Shown: positions 34,515 through 43,186 of the stretch, piece by piece
Layout of the letters: each line of letters opens with the position of its first letter
Position numbering within the stretch: position 1 is the first letter of the stretch
From: Roseivirga thermotolerans
Lineage (GTDB): Bacteria > Bacteroidota > Bacteroidia > Cytophagales > Cyclobacteriaceae
Length of the DNA: 64,000 nt
Assembly (NCBI RefSeq): GCF_014653175.1
Contig: NZ_BNAG01000001.1
Span: 868,001-932,000, forward strand
Reading direction: 5' to 3'
Program-made: the position numbers and the translations under genes
Notes under the pieces: model-generated
Seen by the model: the letters and a program-made list of their open reading frames with translations, nothing else
What the model was told of the DNA's origin: nothing
Database searches by the model: none

Positions 34515-35570
34515 ATGCAGCATCCCTTTTTAAAAAACAGAAACTTCATTCCCTATTTGGGCACCTGGTTGCTTGTGGCCTTTGTTTTTGGTTTTGCCCT
34601 GTATAATTTCTACGGGCTCGACTGGCAAACCGCATTGTTAGACTCATTGGTATTCAATGCTCTTTTTATGGGGCTTGGGCTGGCTTACTGGTTCAATGTG
34701 CGCTATAGCACTTTCGATAAATCTCAACTGGTAAACCAATTGGTGAGTCACTTAGCAGCAGCAGCTATTTCCATAGTAGTTGGTGTGGTAGTGTTTAAGT
34801 TTATTATACTTTCTCTTATTCACGATGAGTTCTATGAAGAGTTCCTTACCTCTTCTGTGCCGTTGAGAGGGGCACTGGGAGTGTTATACTATGCCATTGT
34901 GGTGCTTATTTACTATCTCATACTTTACTATGACGATCTTAACACGCGATCTAAACAACAGGCACAGCTAGAGACTATGCTCAAAAGCTCGGAGCTGGAA
35001 ATGCTCAAGTCGCAGATAAACCCCCACTTCATATTCAATAGCCTCAATTCCATTTCCTCACTCACTCTTATTGCCCCCGATAGAGCCCGGGAAATGGTGA
35101 TAAAACTTTCGGACTTTCTTCGCTACTCTCTGGGTAAAGAGAATGACCAGATGAACACCGTTGAAGATGAAATCAACAATATCATGCTGTATCTGGACAT
35201 TGAGCGAGTACGGTTTGGCGAGCGACTAAGGGTAGAAAAGGAACTGTCTGATGAGGTAAAACACAACAAACTGCCTAACCTCATCCTTCAGCCACTCTTT
35301 GAAAATGCCATAAAGCACGGCATATATGAGAGCCTTGGAGAAATTACCATTCAACTGAAGGCCTGGAGAGAGGGCAGCCTGCTCAAAATTCAGGTGAGCA
35401 ATGAGTATGACCCCGAAGCCGTGTCTAGAAAAGGAAAAGGAATAGGTTTGAAGAACGTGAGAGAACGGTTGGCACTTATTTACGGAGTGAACCAGTTGGT
35501 GGAGGTTAGCAAAACAGATGGTATTTTCACGGTACGTTTAGACATTCCTCAAACAACAGCGGATTCATGA
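34515..35570 (+). CDS. LytS-type sensor histidine kinase (module 1)
   Basis: A 351-residue membrane histidine kinase of the His_kinase (PF06580) family. Four membrane helices span about residues 12-140. The phosphoacceptor region is SQINPHFIFNSLNSISS with His171, and the ATP-binding N-box is LQPLFENAIKHGI. GKGIGLKNVRERL provides the G-box. No extracellular sensor domain is visible, so ligand sensing would be through the membrane. The gene overlaps the downstream LytTR regulator by 4 bp. A terminator-like hairpin ends directly at its start codon. Confidence 0.92.
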   Translation: MQHPFLKNRNFIPYLGTWLLVAFVFGFALYNFYGLDWQTALLDSLVFNALFMGLGLAYWFNVRYSTFDKSQLVNQLVSHLAAAAISIVVGVVVFKFIILSLIHDEFYEEFLTSSVPLRGALGVLYYAIVVLIYYLILYYDDLNTRSKQQAQLETMLKSSELEMLKSQINPHFIFNSLNSISSLTLIAPDRAREMVIKLSDFLRYSLGKENDQMNTVEDEINNIMLYLDIERVRFGERLRVEKELSDEVKHNKLPNLILQPLFENAIKHGIYESLGEITIQLKAWREGSLLKIQVSNEYDPEAVSRKGKGIGLKNVRERLALIYGVNQLVEVSKTDGIFTVRLDIPQTTADS

Positions 35571-36307
35571 AGGCAATAATTATAGATGACGAAAGCCTGG
35601 CCAGAGAGCTCATTAAGGCCTATCTCAAAAAGTTTGATCAGATAGAAGTGATAGCAGAGTGTGCCGATGGGTTTGAGGGACTTAAGGCCATTCAGCAGCA
35701 TGGCCCCGACCTTATTTTTCTGGACGTTCAAATGCCCAAGATTACGGGCTTTGAAATGCTGGAGCTTATAGATAATCCGCCTGTGGTTATTTTTAGTACC
35801 GCGTTTGACCAGTATGCCATAAAGGCTTTTGAGCTGAGTGCAGTAGATTATTTGCTTAAACCCTATTCCGAATCGCGCTTTGAAGAAGCTGTTAAAAAAG
35901 CCATTGCCAGAGTAGGTCAGCAGTCGGAGCAAAAACAAAAGCTCGATAAACTGCAAGAAAGCCGGGCTGAGCAGGATACGCTCGATCGGATGGTGGTGAA
36001 AACAGGCAACAAAATTCAAATTCTCTCGCTCAAACAAATACATCATTTCGAAGCACAAGACGATTACGTGGCCATTCATTCCGATCAGGGTAAATTTCTC
36101 AAACTAATGCGCATGAAAGCCCTGGAAAACGGATTACCTACCGATGACTTTGTGCGTATACACCGCTCCCACATAGTCAATGTAAAGCACATAGAGAAAC
36201 TGGAGCTATACGAGAAAGACTCCTATATACTCTACCTCAAAAATGGCCAGCAACTACCAGTGAGTAGAAGCGGGCACAGTCGCTTAAAAGAGGTACTGAG
36301 GTATTGA
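35567..36307 (+). CDS. LytTR-family response regulator (module 1)
   Basis: A 246-residue regulator. The receiver domain has acidic pocket D7-D8, phosphoacceptor Asp53 in IFLDVQMP, switch Thr78 and Lys98 in YLLKPY. A linker of about 20 charged residues leads to a LytTR DNA-binding domain (about 140-246: VVKTGNKIQILSLKQIHHFEA, KALENGLPTDDFVRIHRSHIVNVKHI). It is translationally coupled to its kinase (4-bp overlap). Likely targets are the LiaF-like gene and the following receptor gene, both preceded by direct repeats with 21-bp spacing; that is inference. Confidence 0.93.
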   Translation: MKAIIIDDESLARELIKAYLKKFDQIEVIAECADGFEGLKAIQQHGPDLIFLDVQMPKITGFEMLELIDNPPVVIFSTAFDQYAIKAFELSAVDYLLKPYSESRFEEAVKKAIARVGQQSEQKQKLDKLQESRAEQDTLDRMVVKTGNKIQILSLKQIHHFEAQDDYVAIHSDQGKFLKLMRMKALENGLPTDDFVRIHRSHIVNVKHIEKLELYEKDSYILYLKNGQQLPVSRSGHSRLKEVLRY

Positions 36308-36388
36308 ACACATATAGAAAAGCTAAAACTCTGTATGAGTTACTGACAACGCGTATAATTAATTTACCTTCCCAACAGCCCCACTTTT

Positions 36389-36418
36389 ACAACTCATCCT
36401 CCTAATACTACGGTTCAG
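36389..36418 (+). promoter_or_regulatory. LytTR-like direct repeat upstream of the TonB-dependent receptor
   Basis: ACAACTCAT (36389-36397), twelve bases, then ACGGTTCAG (36410-36418). The 21-bp period fits LytTR sites. The first half matches 7 and the second 8 of 9 positions of the published [TA][AC][CA]GTTN[AG][TG] consensus. It lies 64 bp before the receptor gene. Confidence 0.45.
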
Positions 36419-36481
36419 TAAGAGATTTTTCCCTGACCCCAAGGCTTAAACCACCTTTGGTTTATCAAAAGCCCAACGGTT

Positions 36482-38644
36482 ATGAAAAAATTCACAACAC
36501 TGCTCTTCTTTCTATTGGTAGGAACAGCCTACGCACAAACTACCATAGAAGGGAGGGTTTTAGACAAAATGCAACAGACAATACCCGGAGCTAATGTTTA
36601 CATTAAGAATAGTTTCGATGGTGCCGTAAGTAAAAGCGATGGTCAGTTTTCTTTTAGCAGCACTCTCGAAGGTAAACACGTTCTGGTGGCCAGTTTTGTA
36701 GGCTATAAAACCCTTGAACTGGATGTAGAATTGAATGGTAACCCGGTGCAAGTAGAGCTTGTGCTGGAAGAAGTTATTAATAAGCTTGATGGCGTAACCA
36801 TTACGGCCGGAGCTTATGAGGCCAGCGATGTTAAAAAGGTAACAGTACTAAAACCTCTCGATATAGTGACTACCGCCAGTGCTGCTGGCGACATTATGGG
36901 AGCTATAAATACCTTACCGGGAACAGCCACTGTAGGCGAGTCGGGACGACTCTTTGTAAGAGGAGGCGAAGGCTACGAAACCAAGGTGTTTATTGATGGT
37001 TTGGAGGTTAGAAATGCCTTTGGAGCCACCGTGCCCAATGTGCCTACACGAGGAAGGTTTAGCCCGTTTTTGTTCAAAGGAACAACTTTTAGCACGGGCG
37101 GTTATTCGGCCGAATTCGGACAAGCCCTCTCCTCCGTATTGGCCCTTAACTCCAACGATTTACCCGATGAATCTCAGGCCGATATATCACTGATGTCGGT
37201 AGGAGCCGATGCTGCCTACACCAAGCGTTGGGAGAACACCAGCCTTTCTGCCAAAGTACAGGTGACAGACCTAAGGCCTTATCAGGATTTGGTAAAACAG
37301 AACTTTGATTGGGAAGAAGCTCCAAACGCCACCGTTACGGAGTTGGTATTTAGGCATAAGGTAAGCCAAACAGGCCTGCTTAAAGTGTATTTCAATACCG
37401 ATCAGTCAGACTTCATTATTCGCCAGACCAATTTAGACAGCCCGGACCGAAAAGATACGCTAGACCTTGAAAACAAGTACTTATACCTAAACGCGAGCTA
37501 CCGCGATGTACTCAGCAGCAGGTGGTCACTGAAGAGTGGAGTGTCGCTCACGAGCAACAAAGACTTTCTGGCTTTTAACAGCCATCAGCTGGCAGGCGAG
37601 GAGCTGGGTATGCATTCCAAAATAACTCTTCAGTGGGAGGCTGCCGAAAAGCTTTCCATCAACATGGGCTCCGATTGGTTTAGCCGTGAATACCTGAGAA
37701 GGGTAAAACCCGTGGGTGAGGGTGCTTCTAAAACAAGCTTCAAAGAAAACCTGCTAGCCAATTTTATAGAGGCCGATTACTTTGCTTCCAACCGGTTTGT
37801 AGTAAGAGTTGGACTTAGAAATGAGTATACCAGCCTTACCCATCAGAACTTTCTGAGCCCACGGGTGGCCATGTCGTATAAGCTCAATCAGGAGGGTCAA
37901 TTCTCTTTGGCTTATGGCCGTTTTGTACAAGCTCCCCAAAACGACTACAGCGCTATTCAACCGGCTTTAAGACCCGAACAGGCTACACACTATATTCTCA
38001 ACTATCAACACATTCGTAACAACAGAATTTTCAGAATAGAAACCTACCTGAAGAACTATGACAACCTGGTGAAATTTGGCACCGAACGCGATACTAACCC
38101 AAACAACTACAACAATATGGGCGAAGGTTCTGCAAAAGGGTTTGATGTGTTTTGGAGAGACAATGAAACCCTAAAGAATACAGACTACTGGGTGTCTTAT
38201 TCTTATGTGGATGCCGAACGCAACTATCAGAACTTTCAGCAAAAGGCAACCCCATCATTCATTTCGTCTCATAACCTATCGGTGGTTATTAAGCACATGA
38301 TAGACCCCCTTCGCACTCAGGTGGGGGCCACATTCAACTATGCTTCGCCAAGGGCCTATACCAACCCTAACAAGCCCGGCTTTCAGAATAGTCAAACACC
38401 CAGCTTTCAAGACATTAGTGTGAATGCTGCAGTACTTATTAAGCAAAACATTATTCTCTACTGCTCTTCCTCTAACCTGCTGGGGCGCGAAAACATATTT
38501 GGTTATGAATATGCCAGCCAACCTAACGGACAAGGCGTATACGAAGGCCGCCCAATAGGGCAGGGCGCCAGACGGTTTCTCTTTGTAGGCCTATTTATTA
38601 CACTCACTAAAGATCAGAAAAACAATCAGTTAGATAACCTTTAA
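36482..38644 (+). CDS. TonB-dependent receptor with carboxypeptidase-like regulatory domain
   Basis: A 720-residue outer membrane transporter. The signal peptide is MKKFTTLLFFLLVGTAYA. Residues about 22-105 are a carboxypeptidase-regulatory-like domain (IEGRVLDKMQQTIPGANVYI), followed by a plug domain (LGTIMGAINTLPGTATVGE-like region, LFVRGGEGYETKVFIDGLEV) and a shortened beta-barrel ending in RRFLFVGLFITLTK. The last strand is not the usual terminal aromatic. The barrel is smaller than in most SusC proteins, and no SusD partner lies beside it. The upstream repeats suggest LytTR control. The substrate is unknown. Confidence 0.9.
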   Translation: MKKFTTLLFFLLVGTAYAQTTIEGRVLDKMQQTIPGANVYIKNSFDGAVSKSDGQFSFSSTLEGKHVLVASFVGYKTLELDVELNGNPVQVELVLEEVINKLDGVTITAGAYEASDVKKVTVLKPLDIVTTASAAGDIMGAINTLPGTATVGESGRLFVRGGEGYETKVFIDGLEVRNAFGATVPNVPTRGRFSPFLFKGTTFSTGGYSAEFGQALSSVLALNSNDLPDESQADISLMSVGADAAYTKRWENTSLSAKVQVTDLRPYQDLVKQNFDWEEAPNATVTELVFRHKVSQTGLLKVYFNTDQSDFIIRQTNLDSPDRKDTLDLENKYLYLNASYRDVLSSRWSLKSGVSLTSNKDFLAFNSHQLAGEELGMHSKITLQWEAAEKLSINMGSDWFSREYLRRVKPVGEGASKTSFKENLLANFIEADYFASNRFVVRVGLRNEYTSLTHQNFLSPRVAMSYKLNQEGQFSLAYGRFVQAPQNDYSAIQPALRPEQATHYILNYQHIRNNRIFRIETYLKNYDNLVKFGTERDTNPNNYNNMGEGSAKGFDVFWRDNETLKNTDYWVSYSYVDAERNYQNFQQKATPSFISSHNLSVVIKHMIDPLRTQVGATFNYASPRAYTNPNKPGFQNSQTPSFQDISVNAAVLIKQNIILYCSSSNLLGRENIFGYEYASQPNGQGVYEGRPIGQGARRFLFVGLFITLTKDQKNNQLDNL

Positions 38645-38654
38645 GTCAAAAATT

Positions 38655-39092
38655 ATGAAAACAGTATTCACCATTCTATTAAGCATTATGCTTGCTTTGC
38701 CTACTACCCCCACACAAGACAATGGCTATGAACTCACGGTGCAGGTAGAGGGCATCAGAAACCGCAACGGATATATTGCCATAGGACTCTTCGACCGCCA
38801 TGGCGATTTTCCCGAAGGCGATGGACTTCAGTCCAAATATGTAGAAGTAAAAGGGTCTAGTGTAGAAGTTGTATTTAAGGGACTCAAAGAAGGAGAGTAT
38901 GCTATTGCTGTAATGCACGATGAAAACGGCAATGAGGAAATGGACTATGCGCAAAACGGAATGCCCAAAGAGGGCTATGGCTTTTCGCTCAATGCCGAAG
39001 GAGAAATGGGACCGCCCAGTTTTGGTGAGGCATCTTTTAAGATCACGCAAAATACGGTTCAGTCCATAGACCTGATTTACCTACTTCGGTAA
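38655..39092 (+). CDS. DUF2141 domain protein, secreted
   Basis: A 145-residue protein with signal peptide MKTVFTILLSIMLALPTTP. The domain has the DUF2141 sequence features ELTVQVEGIRNRNGYIAIGLF, LKEGEYAIAVMHDENGNEEMDY and GMPKEGYGFS. It is a beta-sandwich family of unknown function that often accompanies TonB-dependent receptors in Bacteroidota. It starts 10 bp after the receptor stop and shares its strand, so it is very likely cotranscribed. Confidence 0.9.
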   Translation: MKTVFTILLSIMLALPTTPTQDNGYELTVQVEGIRNRNGYIAIGLFDRHGDFPEGDGLQSKYVEVKGSSVEVVFKGLKEGEYAIAVMHDENGNEEMDYAQNGMPKEGYGFSLNAEGEMGPPSFGEASFKITQNTVQSIDLIYLLR

Positions 39093-39112
39093 GCCTGAGA
39101 TTACTCTACTCT

Positions 39113-39142
39113 ACAGTTGGTCAGTAAAAATCAACAGTTCAG
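39113..39142 (+). promoter_or_regulatory. Consensus LytTR operator upstream of gene at 39202
   Basis: ACAGTTGGT (39113-39121), twelve bases, ACAGTTCAG (39134-39142). Both halves satisfy the published LytTR consensus [TA][AC][CA]GTTN[AG][TG], and the 12-bp spacer is typical. It lies 60 bp before the next gene, in a cluster that encodes two LytTR regulators. Confidence 0.75.
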
Positions 39143-39201
39143 TAGCCTTCTTTTTACCAGCCTTTTATACCTCATTAGTTTAGACTCATAATAAAAACAA
39201 C

Positions 39202-39846
39202 ATGAAAAAGATTATACTCATTATCGGGCTTGTTGTAGCCACAGTGGCTCTCAAAGCTCAAAACCAACAAGCATACCAGCAGGCTATGGGCAAGGGTCTG
39301 GGTCAACTGGCAACCGCTCAAACCCTGGAAGAACTGCAAGCAGTTGCCGCTCATTTTGAGCGCATAGCTGCGGCCATGCCAGACCAGTGGCACCCGCATT
39401 ACTATGCCGCCCTGGCCAACATCAATGCTTCGTTTAGGGTTGAAGGAATGGCTGAAAAAGACAAGTATACCCAAAAGGCCCAGGCCTTTATAGATGCGGC
39501 CGATAAGGCTTCTCCGGATAACTCGGAAGTAGTGGCCCTGCAAGGCTATAAATACATGATAGAGCTTTCGGCCGACCCTGCCAATCGAGGACAGTCATTA
39601 TCACAAAAAGCCATGCGATATTTTGGTAAAGCTTTGCAGATAGACCCCAAAAACCCAAGGGCCAATATCTTTTTGGCCCAAATGGAAATGGGCATGGCTC
39701 AATTTTTTGGTTCTTCTACAGAAAAGGCCTGTGGCCAGGCCAGCCAGGCACTTAAACTCTTTGAGAGCTCTGGTTCAGCACAGTCGTTTGATCCTGCATG
39801 GGGGAAAGAAGTGGCCGAAGAAATAGTGAGCCAGTGTGGCAAATAG
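39202..39846 (+). CDS. Secreted TPR-like helical protein
   Basis: A 214-residue protein with signal peptide MKKIILIIGLVVATVALKA. The mature part is entirely helical, with repeats that resemble tetratricopeptides (WHPHYYAALANINASFRVEGM, KAMRYFGKALQIDPKNPRANIFLAQ and a final ACGQASQALKLFES). It has no catalytic motif. It is the first gene after a LytTR consensus site and 12 bp before a membrane protein gene, heading the second signalling operon. A scaffold or sensor accessory role is possible but unproven. Confidence 0.75.
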   Translation: MKKIILIIGLVVATVALKAQNQQAYQQAMGKGLGQLATAQTLEELQAVAAHFERIAAAMPDQWHPHYYAALANINASFRVEGMAEKDKYTQKAQAFIDAADKASPDNSEVVALQGYKYMIELSADPANRGQSLSQKAMRYFGKALQIDPKNPRANIFLAQMEMGMAQFFGSSTEKACGQASQALKLFESSGSAQSFDPAWGKEVAEEIVSQCGK

Positions 39847-39858
39847 ATTTTTGAACCC

Positions 39859-40548
39859 ATGGAAAAGGCCTTAATAATATCACATGTGGTGGCCGGTAGT
39901 GCCACCCTTCTTTCGGGCTTGCTGGCTGCCTTTTTGGGAAAGAAAGGTGGCTGGTGGCACCGCTTGTCAGGCCGGGTATTTTACTGGTCTATGTTCTGGG
40001 TGTTCATTAGTGCCATACTGCTCATTTCTTTTGTGCGGTTCAGCGCCTTTCTAATGGTGATAGCCGTATTTAGTTGGTATATGACTTTTTCCGGAGTTCG
40101 CGTGCTGATGTTGAGAAAGACGCTTCAGCCTCTTTTTATAGATTGGCTGGCCGCATGCCTTACCATGGCCTTTGGTCTGTTTAGTATGGGGTTGGGCCTT
40201 TACTACCAGTGGCAGTATGAGTGGGCTTCAGTATTGGGCTATTTGTGCCTGTTTTTTGGCTTCTTTACCATGCAAACCGGTTGGCTCAACTTTAACGGAT
40301 TCAGAACTGTGCATAAGGCAGAAAAAATGTGGTGGTGGTTTGCCCATATGAACTCCATGTGTGGGGCGCTTATAGCCAGCATTACAGCTTTTTTGGTTCA
40401 GAACGGAAGAGCCTTCGACCTGCCGTCATCTATGAGCTGGGTGCCCTGGGTGTTTCCTGCTATGGTGGGGTTGCCCTTAGTGTCTTACTGGGCCAATAAG
40501 TATCGAAAGAAATTTAGAGTCGGCAAATATGCCGTTGGCAACAATTGA
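39859..40548 (+). CDS. Multipass membrane protein, DUF2306-like
   Basis: A 229-residue protein with about seven predicted membrane helices (LIISHVVAGSATLLSGLLAAFL, MFWVFISAILLISFV, FLMVIAVFSWYMTF, WLAACLTMAFGLFSMGLGL, VLGYLCLFFGFF and two more). Conserved-looking histidines and aromatic residues (SHVVAGS, WWHRLSGRVFYW) recall the DUF2306 family of unknown function. It lies between the secreted helical protein and the second histidine kinase on one strand, with short gaps, so it may sense or transduce a membrane signal. Confidence 0.7.
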   Translation: MEKALIISHVVAGSATLLSGLLAAFLGKKGGWWHRLSGRVFYWSMFWVFISAILLISFVRFSAFLMVIAVFSWYMTFSGVRVLMLRKTLQPLFIDWLAACLTMAFGLFSMGLGLYYQWQYEWASVLGYLCLFFGFFTMQTGWLNFNGFRTVHKAEKMWWWFAHMNSMCGALIASITAFLVQNGRAFDLPSSMSWVPWVFPAMVGLPLVSYWANKYRKKFRVGKYAVGNN

Positions 40549-40568
40549 TTTTTAGTTAGATTTATCGG

Positions 40569-41594
40569 ATGGGCTACCTACAAAACCTGAACTGGAAGAC
40601 CGAACTTAGAAACACCTTTCTTATTTTCTTCTTCGGCTCATTTACCTCATTTCTGTGGTGTTTCAGTTGTATATGGGAAATAGAAAAAGAAATTTTCTCT
40701 ATGACCTTTACCGGGCTCATGTGGGTGTTCTTGTGGCAGGGAAACGGCCACCTTTCCGATTACCTGAGTTCTAAAATCTCCTGGCTCGAAAACCCACTCA
40801 AACGGTTTATCTGGGGCATTGTGGGAGTACTGGTTTACTCTCCTGCTGCGGTATACTTTCTGTACCTTATGGCATTGTGGACCTTGAACATTAAGGTTGA
40901 CAACGTAGGCACAATAGCCCTTATTTCTATCGGAATTACGTTTGTCATTAGCTTTTTTCTCAATGCTGCGGAGTTTTTACGCAACTGGAAACAAACCGCG
41001 CTCGATGCCGAAAGGCTAAAGAAAGAGCAAATGGCTACCCGGTACGAGTCACTTAAAAACCAGGTAAACCCACACTTTCTGTTCAATTCACTCAACGCAC
41101 TTACCAATCTGGTTTATGAAGATCAAGACTTGGCAGCCGACTTTATCCGGCAGTTGTCCAAAGTATATCGCTATGTGCTGGAAACACGATCTAAGGAGGT
41201 AGTGAGCCTTGAAACAGAAATGAAATTTGTAGAATCTTATCTCTTTCTGCAGCATATACGCTTCGATGACAAGCTAAGGGTTGAAGCCAGCGTGAGCGGT
41301 TTTGAAAACCGGATGCTACCGCCTCTTGCTTTGCAAATGCTACTAGAAAATGCCCTTAAGCACAATACCATAGCCAAAGATGAACCGCTCACCATCTCCA
41401 TTAGAGTAGAAGAAGACATGCTGGTGGTGGAGAACAATCTGCAGATTAAGAATATTCCTACTGAAGAAAGCTCAGGAATGGGCTTGGCCAATATTAAGGC
41501 CCGCTACGAGTTTTTGAGCGACAAGCCCGTGGTGGTAGAGAAAACAGAAAGTTATTTTAGGGTTAAACTTCCACTTTTAAGCATTTCAGAATGA
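40569..41594 (+). CDS. LytS-type sensor histidine kinase (module 2)
   Basis: A 341-residue membrane kinase of the same family as the one at 34515. Four membrane helices occupy residues about 15-138. The phosphoacceptor segment is NQVNPHFLFNSLNALTN with His169, and the ATP site has LQMLLENALKHNT and GMGLANIKARY. Overall similarity to module 1 is moderate. It overlaps its LytTR partner by 4 bp and follows two envelope genes, so its input probably comes from the membrane. Confidence 0.92.
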   Translation: MGYLQNLNWKTELRNTFLIFFFGSFTSFLWCFSCIWEIEKEIFSMTFTGLMWVFLWQGNGHLSDYLSSKISWLENPLKRFIWGIVGVLVYSPAAVYFLYLMALWTLNIKVDNVGTIALISIGITFVISFFLNAAEFLRNWKQTALDAERLKKEQMATRYESLKNQVNPHFLFNSLNALTNLVYEDQDLAADFIRQLSKVYRYVLETRSKEVVSLETEMKFVESYLFLQHIRFDDKLRVEASVSGFENRMLPPLALQMLLENALKHNTIAKDEPLTISIRVEEDMLVVENNLQIKNIPTEESSGMGLANIKARYEFLSDKPVVVEKTESYFRVKLPLLSISE

Positions 41595-42349
41595 AGGTTT
41601 TAATTGTAGAAGATGAGTCTATGGCCGCCAAGCGGCTGTCAGCCCTGTTGAAGAAGATGGAGCCGACAGTTGAAATACTTGATCAACTAGACTCCGTTAA
41701 AACAGCCGTAAAATGGCTTAAAGTCAATGAAGCGGATCTGTTGTTCTTCGATATTCAGCTGGCCGATGGCTTAAGTTTCGAGATACTGAATCAGGTGAGC
41801 GTTAAAGCACCCATCATATTTACCACAGCTTTCGATGAGTACGCCATCAGGGCGTTTAAGGTCAACAGCATAGACTATCTGCTCAAGCCTATAGACCCCA
41901 AAGAACTGGAAATGGCATTGGCCAAGTTTCATAAAAACTTTGAAGACAAAAGCCCTGTTGTTCCCAATATGCATATGCTCCAGGAAGCTATGAAAATGCT
42001 CTCCAGGCAATATAAAGAGCGCTTTGTGGTGAAAGTAGGGGAGCACATTCATACCCTTGCTGTAAAAGACACAGCCTATTTTTTCAGTCAGGAAAAAGCC
42101 ACCTATTTGGTAACGGAAGGTGGCAAACGATACATCATTGACTTTACTCTGGAAGAAGTGGAGGGTCTGGTAGATCCGGATGAGTTTTTTCGGATCAGCC
42201 GTAAATACCTTGTCTCAATGCGAGCCATAAAAGACATTATTACCTACTCTAACAGCCGCTTGCGCATTATGTTGAGGCAGGCAGACGACATGGATGCCAT
42301 TGTGAGTCGCGAAAGGGTGCAGGATTTTAAAAAGTGGCTTGATCGGTAG
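41591..42349 (+). CDS. LytTR-family response regulator (module 2)
   Basis: A 252-residue regulator. The receiver domain has acidic residues E7-D8, phosphoacceptor Asp54 in LFFDIQLADG, Thr78 or Thr79 and Lys99 in YLLKP. The LytTR domain covers about 145-252 (VVKVGEHIHTLAVKDTAYFFS, DEFFRISRKYLVSMRAIKDI, AIVSRERVQDFKKWLDR). It is coupled to its kinase by a 4-bp overlap. It is a good candidate to bind the consensus repeat at 39113-39142, which would make the cluster autoregulated. Confidence 0.93.
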   Translation: MKVLIVEDESMAAKRLSALLKKMEPTVEILDQLDSVKTAVKWLKVNEADLLFFDIQLADGLSFEILNQVSVKAPIIFTTAFDEYAIRAFKVNSIDYLLKPIDPKELEMALAKFHKNFEDKSPVVPNMHMLQEAMKMLSRQYKERFVVKVGEHIHTLAVKDTAYFFSQEKATYLVTEGGKRYIIDFTLEEVEGLVDPDEFFRISRKYLVSMRAIKDIITYSNSRLRIMLRQADDMDAIVSRERVQDFKKWLDR

Positions 42350-42371
42350 ACGATAAGCTCTATTTTCGTGT

Positions 42372-43097
42372 ATGCGTATAGGCTTGGTTCTCTCTTTACT
42401 CTTATTCTCATCCATTCTTATAGCCCGCCAACAGCCCTCTGGCACGTGGGTGATGGCCTACAGCAAAGCCCGCCAACCGGTACTTTCGGCCACTATGGAA
42501 CAAGGCGAACTTGTTTTTGACAAAGGCACTCCTTTCGACTCTTCTGAGGTGTATACTCCCGGCCTGATGGTACTGCAGTTTGGAGATGCCCGAACAGCTA
42601 AAAGCTACTCCTGGGACGGCAACGAAAACTGGCGATGGCGGATAATTCAGGATAGTCTGCTGATGTTTGGACAGAGGGATACCCTGTATGGTCGGTTAAG
42701 TACAGATGAAATAGTGCTTAGCTCTACTATAGACGCTGTGCCTACAGAATACACTTTTCTCAAAGTAGAAAGTGGTTTGAGCCTAACTACTCTGCCTGCA
42801 AAAGCTCAACTAGAGCTCTCGATCGATGAACATGTGTTTGATGGACAGCGGTGGCTGTTTCAAAAAGACACAGTTTACGCGGTGAACATTGCCCCTCCGG
42901 GACAAGAGCTTTTTTTAACAACTCTGGAGCCGCTGCAAGTGGTTGAGTATGCAATAGATAAAGCCCATGGCAAAGTAGAGTTAGGCATCATTTACCTGTT
43001 TCAGGAAAAGCGCAAGCGCTATGTGGGCTTGTTTTATCCGGTGGTAGACGACTTTACACGCCCAAAAGCCAGGCGGCTGAATTTTCGGTTGAAATAG
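42372..43097 (+). CDS. Secreted protein of unknown function
   Basis: A 241-residue protein with an N-terminal signal (MRIGLVLSLLLFSSILIARQ). The mature part is beta-rich and hydrophilic, with segments such as PSGTWVMAYSKARQPVLSA, VLQFGDARTAKSY and RYVGLFYPVV. Tryptophan and short strand patterns suggest a lipocalin-like or calycin-like barrel, but no family is recognised. It lies 22 bp after the second LytTR gene and may be the last gene of that operon. Confidence 0.65.
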   Translation: MRIGLVLSLLLFSSILIARQQPSGTWVMAYSKARQPVLSATMEQGELVFDKGTPFDSSEVYTPGLMVLQFGDARTAKSYSWDGNENWRWRIIQDSLLMFGQRDTLYGRLSTDEIVLSSTIDAVPTEYTFLKVESGLSLTTLPAKAQLELSIDEHVFDGQRWLFQKDTVYAVNIAPPGQELFLTTLEPLQVVEYAIDKAHGKVELGIIYLFQEKRKRYVGLFYPVVDDFTRPKARRLNFRLK

Positions 43098-43168
43098 AAA
43101 AAGCCTTTAAGCTTTAGGTTCCTCAAACAATTCTCTTGCGTATTCAATTGGCCTATTGAAAAAGCCAA

Positions 43169-43176
43169 TATATTTG
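43169..43176 (+). promoter_or_regulatory. TAnnTTTG promoter element for the YkgJ-like gene
   Basis: TATATTTG ends 10 bp before the start codon at 43187, with a TTG 22 bp upstream at 43147. The geometry implies a leader of only a few bases. Confidence 0.5.
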
Positions 43177-43186
43177 CGCGCTTTTT

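Noticed and set aside
35549-36079. 177-codon minus-strand open frame
   Set aside because: Antisense to the LytTR regulator, whose receiver motifs are intact.
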